DNA from: Acidimicrobiia bacterium
GTDB taxonomy: Bacteria > Actinomycetota > Acidimicrobiia > Spongiisociales > ZC4RG35
Direction: 5' to 3'
Assembly (NCBI GenBank): GCA_025922945.1
Contig: JAICGW010000015.1
Location: 1-35,590, forward strand
Length of the DNA: 35,590 nucleotides
The notes under the pieces are model-generated. The model searched no databases. It was given only the letters and a program-made list of their open reading frames with translations, and was not told the DNA's origin. This document shows, piece by piece, positions 7,638 through 16,514 of this stretch. The stretch's first letter is position 1, and each line of letters starts with the position of its first letter. The translations under genes were made by a program, and so were the position numbers.

Positions 7638-8939
7638 TTGGGCTTGGGCCTGGTCGCGGTCCTTGTCCTCCTTACCGCCTTTTTCGTCGCCGGAGAGTTC
7701 GCATTGGTTGCGGTCGATCGCAGCCGGGTCAGGCGTTTGGCGGCCGAAGGTGACCGGGCCGCCAGTCAGATCAATGGCTCGCTCTCTCGTCTGTCTTTTG
7801 AGCTGTCCGGAGCTCAGCTCGGGATAACCATCACGTCGCTTCTAACCGGGGCAATCGCCGAACCCGCCCTGGCCGGGTTGTTCGCGCCTCTGCTGGCCAG
7901 GATTGGGTGGGCCGGAGTCACCGATCGCCCGGCCTTTGCCATCGGAGCGGCCCTCTTGGTCGCCAACATCGCCTCGATGCTCATCGGCGAGCTGGTGCCG
8001 AAGAACTTCGCCCTCGCCAAACCCTTCGGGACCGCCAAGGCGGTGGCGATCCCAATGTCCTGGGTAAACCGCCTTCTGCGCCCGGTGATTCTCCTCCTCA
8101 ACCGATCGGCCAACTGGACGGTCAGCAAGCTGGGCATCGAACCGCGCGAAGAACTGGCTGGGGTGAGATCGCTCGAGGAACTGGAGCTCATCATCCGTTC
8201 GTCGGGCGAGGAGGGAGAACTCGACGACGCTGAGCTTTCGCTTCTCACCAGGGCGATCTCGTTCAGCGAGAAGGTAGCGGCGGACGTAATGGTCCCCCGC
8301 GTCGACGTCGAAGGGCTTTCCCGTTTCGATTCGGTGGCAGATTTACGTCGGGTATCCCTCGAGTCGGGTCACTCTCGGTTCCCGATTTTCGGCGAGGATC
8401 GAGACGAGATCATAGGTGTGGTCCACGTCAAGGACACCTTCCGCGTCCAACCGGAGCGCCGGTCGATCACTCCCGTGGGTCACATCGCCAAGCCGGCGCT
8501 GATTGTTCCCGATTCCCGTCATCTCGACGACCTCCTGGTTGACATGCGAGGCCAAGGTCGGGCGATGGCGCTGGTCGTAGACGAGTACGGAGGCCTGGCG
8601 GGGATCGTCACGATCGAGGATCTTCTCGAAGAGATCCTCGGTGAAATCACCGACGAACACGATGCTCCTTTCACCGAGTTCGCACCCTCGGATCCCAGAA
8701 CGTCCGAACAGATCGAGTTTCGGGGCCTGGCCAACCGCCACGACGTGGAGGATGGGCTTGGCCTCGAGCTGCCTGATGGGCATTTCGAGACTCTGGGCGG
8801 ATTCCTCGTCGCGCAACTGGGCCGTTTTCCCGAGGCCGGGGAGAAGATCGCCTACGGACAATTCCTGTTCGAGGTGATCTCTATGGATGGCCGCCGGATC
8901 GATCGAGTGGCAGTGACGCGGAGCGGGGATCGCCTATGA
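7638..8939 (+). CDS. HlyC/CorC (CNNM) family membrane protein with CBS pair
   Basis: 433 residues from TTG. An N-terminal DUF21/CNNM membrane region of three to four hydrophobic helices (LTAFFVAGEFALVAVDRS at the start, IGELVPKNFALAKP near 115-130) is followed by two CBS domains (about 200-320; RFPIFGEDRDEIIGVVHVKD and LVVDEYGGLAGIVTIEDLLEEI) and a C-terminal CorC/HlyC domain. Family members are linked to Mg2+/Co2+ transport or its control. The start is uncertain: no ATG or GTG exists in frame. TTG 7638 is taken here, but ATT at 7626 would encode MSTGLGLG, typical for this family, and lies eight bases after GGGAG. The stop overlaps the ATG of a paralogue by four bases. Confidence 0.88.
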   Translation: MGLGLVAVLVLLTAFFVAGEFALVAVDRSRVRRLAAEGDRAASQINGSLSRLSFELSGAQLGITITSLLTGAIAEPALAGLFAPLLARIGWAGVTDRPAFAIGAALLVANIASMLIGELVPKNFALAKPFGTAKAVAIPMSWVNRLLRPVILLLNRSANWTVSKLGIEPREELAGVRSLEELELIIRSSGEEGELDDAELSLLTRAISFSEKVAADVMVPRVDVEGLSRFDSVADLRRVSLESGHSRFPIFGEDRDEIIGVVHVKDTFRVQPERRSITPVGHIAKPALIVPDSRHLDDLLVDMRGQGRAMALVVDEYGGLAGIVTIEDLLEEILGEITDEHDAPFTEFAPSDPRTSEQIEFRGLANRHDVEDGLGLELPDGHFETLGGFLVAQLGRFPEAGEKIAYGQFLFEVISMDGRRIDRVAVTRSGDRL

Positions 8940-10216
8940 ACGTTGGCGCCCTGGGCTGGATGATCGTCCTTCTTCTCGCCAACGGCTTCTTCGTCGCCGC
9001 CGAGTTCGCCTTTACCGCCGCCCGGCGTGAGGTGATCGAAGACCTGCCGGGACGGGGGGCGCGGGCGGCGGCGGTGACGATGAGCAATCTCTCCGACGCC
9101 CTGGCGGGGGCTCAGGTGGGAATCACCCTCGCCACCCTCCTCCTCGGTTTCGTCGCCGAGCCGGCCGTGGCGGGCATCTTCGAAACCGCGCTCGGCTGGT
9201 TCTCGATCCCTTCCGGTGTCACCCACACCATTGCCTTCATCATTGCCCTGCTGATCGTGGTCTTCTTGCACATGGTGGTGGGCGAGATGGCGCCGAAAAA
9301 CATCGCCATCGCCACTCCCGAGCGGCTGGCAGTGTGGCTGGGCGTCCCCTTCCATTGGTTCATGACCCTGTTCCGTCCCTTGATCGCGGCCCTCAACTGG
9401 GTGGCGAACGGGTTCCTCCGCATCTTCGGAGTCGAGCCCCGCGACAAGCTCGAAACCGCCCATACCGCCGAGGACCTGGCCTCGGTGATCGCCGCAGGTA
9501 GCCAGGAAGGGGTGATCGAAGAATTTGCCAGCAAGCTCCTGTCGGGAGCGATCCGCTTCTCGGAGCGCGATGCCTCCGAAGTGATGGTTCCCCGCCCCGA
9601 CATCGTTGGCCGTTCCCGGGAAGCGACCCCGGCCGAGCTGGAGCAGGTGATCATCGATGAGGGCTTCTCGCGGATCCCCATCTATGGGACCAATGTCGAC
9701 GATCTCATCGGCTTTGTGCATGCCAAAGACCTGCTGGCGATTCCCGACGACCAGCACGATCTTCCCATCGACCCGGGTCTGATTCGACCGGTTCTCGCCG
9801 TGCCGGAATCGGCTTCGATCCGTCCGCTCCTGGGCGAGATGCAGCGAAGCGGCAGGCATTTGGCCCTGATCGTCGACGAGCACGGAGGTACCGCCGGCTT
9901 GTTGACTCTCGAAGACATCGCCGAGGAACTGGTGGGCGATATCCGCGACGAATACGACGAGGGTGATCTCGAGAGCCGGCGAATTGGGGAAAGCGATTGG
10001 TTCTACGTCCCGGGGGCGATCAGGCCCGACGAACTGCGATCGCTATCGGGGATCGCCATCCCGCCCGGTGAGTACGAGACCCTGGGTGGCTTTCTGATGG
10101 ACCGACTGGGCCGGATCCCCCGGCGCGGCGACCGGGTGGAGGAATCGGGTTGGGTGATGAGGGTGCGGCGGATGGACGGGCGCCGGGTCACCGAGGTCGA
10201 ACTCCTCAAGCGTTAG
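8936..10216 (+). CDS. HlyC/CorC (CNNM) family membrane protein with CBS pair, second paralogue
   Basis: 426 residues with the same plan as its upstream neighbour: MNVGALGWMIVLLLANGFF then a membrane domain containing VVGEMAPKNIAIATPERLA, two CBS domains (SRIPIYGTNVDDLIGFVHAKD; LIVDEHGGTAGLLTLEDIAEEL) and a CorC/HlyC C-terminal domain ending in a typical basic strand (VMRVRRMDGRRVTEVEL). The ATG overlaps the previous TGA (ATGA, 8936-8939). The two proteins are clearly related but well diverged, so they are old paralogues that may form a heteromeric unit in cation homeostasis. Gene end is followed by a strong hairpin. Confidence 0.92.
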   Translation: MNVGALGWMIVLLLANGFFVAAEFAFTAARREVIEDLPGRGARAAAVTMSNLSDALAGAQVGITLATLLLGFVAEPAVAGIFETALGWFSIPSGVTHTIAFIIALLIVVFLHMVVGEMAPKNIAIATPERLAVWLGVPFHWFMTLFRPLIAALNWVANGFLRIFGVEPRDKLETAHTAEDLASVIAAGSQEGVIEEFASKLLSGAIRFSERDASEVMVPRPDIVGRSREATPAELEQVIIDEGFSRIPIYGTNVDDLIGFVHAKDLLAIPDDQHDLPIDPGLIRPVLAVPESASIRPLLGEMQRSGRHLALIVDEHGGTAGLLTLEDIAEELVGDIRDEYDEGDLESRRIGESDWFYVPGAIRPDELRSLSGIAIPPGEYETLGGFLMDRLGRIPRRGDRVEESGWVMRVRRMDGRRVTEVELLKR

Positions 10217-10236
10217 CCCCCCTCCCCCTTCGGGTA

Positions 10237-10270
10237 CTCCCCCCAACGCTCGCTTGCTCGCTGGGGGGAG
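10237..10270. terminator. Perfect 9-bp hairpin between convergent corC-like and kup genes
   Basis: CTCCCCCCA (10237-10245) and TGGGGGGAG (10262-10270) are exact complements around a 16-base loop. No T-tract flanks it, but its place between two convergent stop codons (10216 and 10281) suggests transcription separation in both directions. Confidence 0.55.
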
Positions 10271-10280
10271 AAACGGGGCG

Positions 10281-12134
10281 TCAGATTTCGACGACCACTC
10301 CGATGTCGACCACTCGGTCGAAGGGGAGCCGGAAATACTCGGCCGCGCTGCGGGCGTTGCGATGGAGGAAGTAGAAGAGCCTTTCCCTCAGACCCCAGAG
10401 CCCTACCCCTTTCTTTGAGACCACCCTTTCCTTGCCGAGGAAATAGGTGGTGTGCAGCGGATCAAAGGCCACCTCCGCGATCAGGTGGTTGAGGGCGGAG
10501 GGAATTTCGGGCTCCTCCATGAATCCGTACTCGAGGATTACCTGAAAGAAGCGGGATCCGAGATGACGGACCGAGTCGCGACGGGCCGCCGGTACCCGCG
10601 GCTTTTTCGAGACCACCACCGACAGAAAAACGACCGACTCATGGACGGCGTCGTTGTGGCGCAGGTTGGCGATGAAGGCAGGGGGCACCACCCCCGGGAC
10701 CGGGAAGAAATACACCGCAGTTCCTTCGGTCCTCCTGATTGGCTTCTTCGCAACCGAGGCGATGAACTTGTCGAGGGGCTGGCGACCCAGCCCGGATTTG
10801 AGGGCCACCACACGGCGGCCCTTGACCCAGGTGGTCATCAGGAAGAACAAGGTGCCGGCGGCCAGGAGAGCGAACCAGCCTCCTTCTGGAATCTTGAGGA
10901 GGTTGGAGGAGAGGAAAGCCAGGTCGATGAGGGCGAAGAGACCGATGATCGACACCACCCGTCCCCATCCCCATCCCCATTGCTCGCGGGCGTACACCGA
11001 GATCAGGATGCTGGTAATGAGCATGGTGGCCGTGACGGCGACCCCATATGCCGCAGCCAGGTTGGTCGAGCTCCGAAAGCCGAGGACCAGACCGATGCAG
11101 ACGACAAGGAGAGCCCAATTCACGGCCGGTAAGTAAACCTGACCGTGAACATCCGCCGAGGTGTGCTTGACGAGGAGGCGGGGAACGAACCCGAGCTGCA
11201 TGGCCTGGGTGGCCAACGAGAAGACGCCCGAGATCAGGGCCTGGCTGGCAACGATGGTTGCCAGCGTCGCCAGTATCACCAGCGGCACCAGCGCCCACTG
11301 CGGTGCCAGCAGAAAGAAGGGGCTCTCCACCGCCGTCGGGTCGGCGAGGAGGAGCGCTCCTTGACCCAAGTAGTTGATGACGAGCGCCGGGAGCACTACC
11401 CCGAGCCATCCCAAACGAATCGGCCGCGTACCGAAATGCCCGAGATCTGCGTATAGGGCTTCGCCCCCGGTCACCACCAGCACGATCGAGCCCAGGGCGA
11501 CGAATGCCCGGCCCTGATATTCGTCGAAGAACCGAACGGCGTGGAGCGGGTTGAGGGCCGCCAGCACCGTCGGGTTGCCGGCGATCTGGACCGCGCCGAG
11601 TAACGCCAACACCACGAACCAGACGAGCATCAAGGGTCCAAAGAGCCGTCCTACCACTTCAGTTCCCCGCTGCTGGATGGCGAAGAGCCCGATGAGGATC
11701 GCAATCGAGATCGGGATCACAAAGGTCGTGAGCTCGGGTGTGACTAGCTGCAAGCCCTCCACCGCCGCCAGGACGGATATCGAAGGGGTGATCGCCCCTT
11801 CGCCCGTCAGCAGGGCTGCCCCGAACATCCCGGCCAGGACCAAACCGCTTCTTCGACGCCGCTCGCGATCACTCGGGGCGACCAGAGCGGTAAGAGAAAG
11901 AACTCCTCCCTCGCCGTCGTTGTCCGCCCGCATCACCACCACCACGTACTTGATGGTGATCACCAGCATCAGTGCCCAGAAGATCAGCGACAGGGAGCCG
12001 AGCACCGATACCTCGGAAACGCTGATTCCGTATCTGACGGCAAAGGTTTCCCGCAAGGAGTAGAGCGGGCTGGTTCCGATATCGCCATAGACGATGCCCA
12101 GCGCCGCCAGGGTGAGACCGGCGACACCTCCCAT
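10281..12134 (-). CDS. kup: KUP-type low-affinity potassium transporter
   Basis: 617 residues from the ATG at 12134, the usual Kup length. The N-terminus reads GLTLAALGIVYGDIGTSPLYSL, the signature of the family, followed by about twelve hydrophobic segments up to residue ~430 and a C-terminal cytoplasmic domain (about 440-617). It mediates K+ uptake, probably with protons. The frame is open back to 12281, but that would run into leuB; the ATG at 12134 has GGGAGG ten bases upstream and matches family starts. Divergent from leuB with a 57-bp gap, convergent with the CorC-like pair. Confidence 0.95.
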   Translation of the reverse strand: MGGVAGLTLAALGIVYGDIGTSPLYSLRETFAVRYGISVSEVSVLGSLSLIFWALMLVITIKYVVVVMRADNDGEGGVLSLTALVAPSDRERRRRSGLVLAGMFGAALLTGEGAITPSISVLAAVEGLQLVTPELTTFVIPISIAILIGLFAIQQRGTEVVGRLFGPLMLVWFVVLALLGAVQIAGNPTVLAALNPLHAVRFFDEYQGRAFVALGSIVLVVTGGEALYADLGHFGTRPIRLGWLGVVLPALVINYLGQGALLLADPTAVESPFFLLAPQWALVPLVILATLATIVASQALISGVFSLATQAMQLGFVPRLLVKHTSADVHGQVYLPAVNWALLVVCIGLVLGFRSSTNLAAAYGVAVTATMLITSILISVYAREQWGWGWGRVVSIIGLFALIDLAFLSSNLLKIPEGGWFALLAAGTLFFLMTTWVKGRRVVALKSGLGRQPLDKFIASVAKKPIRRTEGTAVYFFPVPGVVPPAFIANLRHNDAVHESVVFLSVVVSKKPRVPAARRDSVRHLGSRFFQVILEYGFMEEPEIPSALNHLIAEVAFDPLHTTYFLGKERVVSKKGVGLWGLRERLFYFLHRNARSAAEYFRLPFDRVVDIGVVVEI

Positions 12135-12191
12135 GGCGGTGGGTCCTCCCCGGTGTGTAGCGGTCACGGCGGGCCACGGTAACTTGCTCGG

Positions 12192-13247
12192 ATGGCGTAT
12201 CGATTTGCCGTGATCGGCGGGGATGGAGTCGGCCCGGAAGTGACCGAGCAAGCATTGCACGCCCTCGACGCAGCCGCCCAACGCTTCGACATCGCCTTCG
12301 ACACCACCGAATACGACCTCGGCGGGAGACGATTTCTGACCACGGGTGAGGTGCTGCCCGAATCAGTGGAGGACGAGCTCGCCACCCACGACGCGATCCT
12401 CCTGGGAGCGGTCGGCACACCCGAGGTGCCGCCGGGAGTGCTCGAGCGAGGGCTGCTGCTCAAGCTGCGTTTCGACTTCGATCTCTACGTGAACCTGCGG
12501 CCGATCCGGCTCTATCCGGGGGCCGTGAGTCCGATCGCCGGGCTCAAACCGGAACAGTGCGACCTGGTCGTGGTGCGCGAGAACACCGAGGGCCTTTATG
12601 TCGGAGCGGGAGGAGTGCTGCGACGTGGGGGACCCGATGAAGTGGCAACTCAAGAATCGATCAATACCCGGCTCGGGGTCGAAAGGGTGATCCGCTTCGC
12701 GTTCGAGCTCGCCAGCAAGCGCTCGGGCCACCTCACGCTCTGCCACAAGACCAACGTTCTCACCTACGCCGGCAGCCTCTGGCAGCGGACGTGCGATGAC
12801 ATCGCCCGGGAATACACGTCTGTCACCGCCGACTACGTGCATGTGGACGCCGCCTGCCTCTACTTGGTCTCGGATCCGGCCAGGTTCGACGTGATCGTCA
12901 CCGACAACCTCTTCGGGGACATCATTACCGACCTCGGCGCCGCCATTCAGGGGGGTCTGGGACTGGCCGCCTCCGGGAATCTCAATCCGGAGCGCCGTTT
13001 CCCCTCGATGTTCGAGCCGGTCCACGGTTCGGCCCCCGACATCGCCGGGAAGGGCTGGGCAAATCCCGTGGCAGCGATTCTCTCCCTCGCTTTGTGCCTC
13101 GATCATCTCGGCGAGTCCGAAGCTGCCAAGGCAGTCGAGGAAGCAGCTGTGTCAGTCCTCGGCGATCTCAAGGCGATGGCGGGACCGGAGATGGGGATGA
13201 CGACCTCCGAGATCGGCGCCGCCATCGCCTCTCGGATCGGCGGCTAG
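12192..13247 (+). CDS. leuB: 3-isopropylmalate dehydrogenase
   Basis: 351 residues. Oxidatively decarboxylates 3-isopropylmalate with NAD+ in leucine synthesis. Visible: GDGVGPEV (9-16), [17 protein letters not shown] with the substrate-binding arginines, [10 protein letters not shown], the metal-binding Asp pair in [14 protein letters not shown], and [19 protein letters not shown]. Tartrate or isocitrate dehydrogenase relatives are less likely given length and motifs. No Shine-Dalgarno precedes the ATG; a TAACTT box (12180-12185) lies exactly six bases upstream, indicating a leaderless transcript. Its TAG stop shares the palindrome CTAG with the stop of the opposing tricorn gene, a four-base convergent overlap. 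Separated from leuA by four genes. Confidence 0.94.
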   Translation: MAYRFAVIGGDGVGPEVTEQALHALDAAAQRFDIAFDTTEYDLGGRRFLTTGEVLPESVEDELATHDAILLGAVGTPEVPPGVLERGLLLKLRFDFDLYVNLRPIRLYPGAVSPIAGLKPEQCDLVVVRENTEGLYVGAGGVLRRGGPDEVATQESINTRLGVERVIRFAFELASKRSGHLTLCHKTNVLTYAGSLWQRTCDDIAREYTSVTADYVHVDAACLYLVSDPARFDVIVTDNLFGDIITDLGAAIQGGLGLAASGNLNPERRFPSMFEPVHGSAPDIAGKGWANPVAAILSLALCLDHLGESEAAKAVEEAAVSVLGDLKAMAGPEMGMTTSEIGAAIASRIGG

Positions 13248-16200
13248 GAGAGCCGGGGAAAGGCGGGCGGCCGAGTCAGGGGTCGATCCCCGAACTCCGG
13301 CGCTCCCGGGGCCGCCTCGATCAGCTTGAGCAACTCCTCGAGGCCAACCTCGAGCTGGCGGTCAAAGCCGCGGGAGTAGTCCTGGGGGCTATTGATGACC
13401 TCGAGGTCCGGAGTGGCCCCGAAGTTCTCGACGGCGTAACCCACGTCCGTAAACCATGTGTGGAACTCGGGCTGGGTCGTGATCGTTCCATCCACCAGTG
13501 ATTGCTGGGGCCAAATGCCGACCACTCCCCCCCAAGTGCGGGTTCCAATCAAAGGCCCCAATCCCTTCATCTTGAAGACGTGGGAGAAGATGTCACCATC
13601 GGAGCCGGCGTTCTCGTTGGTGAGGCAGACCATCGGTCCCATCGGGGCATCATCTGGCATCGCGGAAGGAACTCGCCAGCGGGTGATCAGGTAGCCGACT
13701 CGCTCTCGCAACAAACGCTCGAGGAGGAGCTGGCTGACGTTTCCCCCGCGATTGAAGCGCACATCGATCACCAATCCTTGCCGATCTACTTCGGACTTCC
13801 ACGAACGATGGAACTCCGAAAATCCGGCCGGTCCCATGTCGGGAATGTGGATGTATCCGATCTTTCCCTGCGAGCGCTCCGCCAGGTACTCGCGGTTTCC
13901 CCGCACCCAAGCTCGGTACCAGAGCCGAGTTGCATCGTTAAGGGGGTTAATCACCACGCGGCGTGCTTTACCCCGGCCGCGCCGCACGGTCAGAGTGATG
14001 GTCCTCCCGCCCCGCTCCACCAGCCGGGAGGCGGGTGAGACTTTGACATCCACCGGCCGGTCATCGATCGCCAAGATGCGATCCCCCTCGGCGACATCGA
14101 TCCCGGGGGCAGCCAACGGAGAAGACGACCGTTGATCCCAAGAATCCCCATGCGGAATGTCGACAATTTTCCAGCCGCCTCGCTCGTACGCCACCCGAGC
14201 ACCCAAGTGGCCCTGGGTCCAAACCGGAGCCGGTCGATAATCCCCGCCCAATTCGTAGGCGTGCGACGTCCCCAGTTCGCCCTGCATCTCCCAGAGCAGA
14301 TCGGAGAACTCCGCCCGGCTGGCGACTCGATCGACAAGGTCGCGGTAGCGATCATGGATCGACGGCCAATCGACCCCGCCCATGGTTTCCCACCAGTAGT
14401 GGTCCCGCTGCAGCCGCCAGGCCTCCGAAAACATCTGCTTCCATTCCGCACCCGGGATCACTTCCACTCGCAGCCGCTCGAGGTCAACGAATCCGGTTTC
14501 CCGCCCCGGCCGCTCGTTGCCCGACTTGTCGTCCTTGAATCCAACGGGTACCACTCGCAAGGCCTTCTTGCTCCGATAGGCAATGACCTTCCCATCTCGG
14601 GAGACGGTGAACCCGGTCACCCCCTCGGCGATGGTCTCGGCCTTGTCGTTGCCGAAATCCCAGGCATCGAGGCGGGCTCCCCCGTTCGTCTCCTCCCCGA
14701 AGTTGGCCTCTCGTTCCAGCGGATGGACGAGGAACAAAGCCCGCCCCCGGGCCAGGACGATCCGGCTGTAGACCGCCGGGGGGGTCGGGAAGGCGACGGT
14801 CCTCTCCGCGAGGCCCTCGAAGTCGATCTTGGTGGTGGCGGGCGGAGGTGGAGGCGGCGGGGTCGTCTCGCCATCGGGACGCTCGCCCGCCGGCTCCGGG
14901 GGCTTGGGGGGCCCGCCTTCGGGCGGTGCCCCGGGGGCCCGAGGGCTGCGCTGGCTGGGAGTGAAGGGCGACGGTCTGTCGGCTGCCAGGGGTACGAGCA
15001 TGAGCATGCCCCCGCGTGGAAATCCGTAATCGTGGAAGTGCGAGTCCGGGATGGGCTCGAAAGCGCGCACCGAGAGGAACGCCAGGTACTTTCCCTCGGG
15101 ATCGAAGCTGGGACTCCAGTCCTCGAACTCCGGGGTCCCCAGCATATGAGTCCGGCCGCTTCCCACCTCGTATATGCAGATATTCGAGGTGGTACGACTG
15201 GTGACCGCTCCGAATGCGAGATAGGCCCCGTCGGGCGACCAACTCACCCCGGCGGTCCACCCAAATGGACTGTGATGGACGAGCTTGGTGCGGCCGCTAC
15301 TGGGATTGACCAACAACAGCTCATGACGGTGGTTGGTAATGGCGACAGCCTCGCGATCGGTTGGCGAGGGGTGGAGGGTTCGCACCCGTCCCGGATCCGG
15401 CCGGCGGCCGCGGCGGTGCCTCTCGGCGGTAGCGGACTCGGTCGTCACCACCAGCTCGTCCTCTCCGCTCTCATCTGACACCATGACCAGTGACTTGCCG
15501 TCGGCCAACCATTCGGGTAGCCGCTGGCGAGCCTCGGACACCAGCCCATGCCGGATCGGGGATCCCTCCCAGAGGGGCATCGAAAAGACACCCCCTCTCG
15601 CCACTGCCGCCATCGTGTGCCCCTCGGGGTGAAGCGAGACCGATTCCAGATTCCGGGGCGTGACCGGGATGAAGCGGCGGTTGCGTTGCGGACGGGCCGA
15701 GGGCAGATTGACATCGAGGCGCCGGCTCTCGTCCCGACGGGGGTCAAGTACCCAGAGGTCGGCGCCTCAGTGGTAAACGATGCGGCGGCCGTCGGAAGAG
15801 GGAAAGCGGGCGTAGAAGTCGTCGTGGTGGGTGTGACGCCGCAACCCGCCTCCGGTCGGGGACACCGAATAGATGTTTCCCACTCCCTCGTGGTCGGACA
15901 AGAAGTAAATCCGGCGCCCGATCCACATCGGGTCAGCCAGGTTGCCTCCGGGATCCACAAGCGTCGTGAACTCGCCTTCGCCGTCCCGGTCGACCCAGAT
16001 GCTTCCTGCCCGGCCACCCCGGTATCGCTTCCATCGAGCCGGATCGAAGCTGTTGCGGCCGATGACCACTCCCGGCCCGCCCCTTTCGAAAGAGATACCC
16101 CGGGCCGGGCCCCAGCCCAACGCCTCGGGGGCGGGGCCGTCGATCGGAATCCGCCAGAGATGGCCCCAGCCCTCAAAGGGCTGCTGGTAGTCGCTGGAGA

Positions 16201-16501
16201 CAATCACCGATTCCCCGTCTGGCGTCCAGGTGAGAACTTGCGTATTGGCTCCGAGATAGGAGATTCTTCGGGAACTCCCACCGGCAGCGGGCATGACATA
16301 CACATCGAGGCGGCCTTCGTCTCGGCCGACGAAGGCAATCTGGCTTCCATCGGGAGAGAAACGGGGAAAGGTCTCGGTTCCGGGATTGGCCGTCAAGCGA
16401 AAGGCGTCCCCACCCTCGGCGGACACCATCCAGAGGTCATCCTCGGCGACGAAGACCACTCGATCGCGGAAGATCGTCGGATGGCGGTAGTAGCCAATCA
16501 T
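13244..16501 (-). pseudogene. Tricorn-type protease homologue interrupted by one in-frame TGA
   Basis: Reading from the ATG at 16501 gives a 1086-codon frame, the normal size for tricorn (about 1,070 aa), broken only by a TGA at 15769-15767 (codon 245). Before the stop: WD40-like propeller repeats (FPRFSPDGSQIAFVG and similar). After it the frame resumes at once with GADLWVLDP, more propeller blades, a Pro-rich linker, a PDZ-like region and the C-terminal hydrolase. Catalytic residues are intact: Ser746-His747 (GTSHAYE), Ser967 (NENAGSDGD) with Asp968, and Glu1025 (VENFGATPD), matching Thermoplasma tricorn Ser745/His746/Ser965/Glu1023. Tricorn trims peptides from the proteasome. The gene may be a fresh pseudogene, a readthrough product, or carry a sequencing error; a shorter product could start at ATG 15613. 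Thirteen bases follow the upstream hydrolase. Confidence 0.85.
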
Positions 16502-16514
16502 GTGGATCGCCCAG

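Noticed and set aside
8852-9883. 343-codon minus-strand frame opposite the CorC-like genes
   Set aside because: His/Asp/Gly-rich antisense translation without recognisable domains.
14132-15478. 448-codon plus-strand open frame opposite the tricorn gene
   Set aside because: Pro/Arg/Gly-rich mirror of the real coding strand, which carries the tricorn catalytic motifs.
15767-15769. Selenocysteine or UGA-as-Trp recoding in the tricorn gene
   Set aside because: UGA ends other genes in the window, no selenocysteine hairpin was recognised just after the codon, and tricorn has no selenocysteine precedent known to me.
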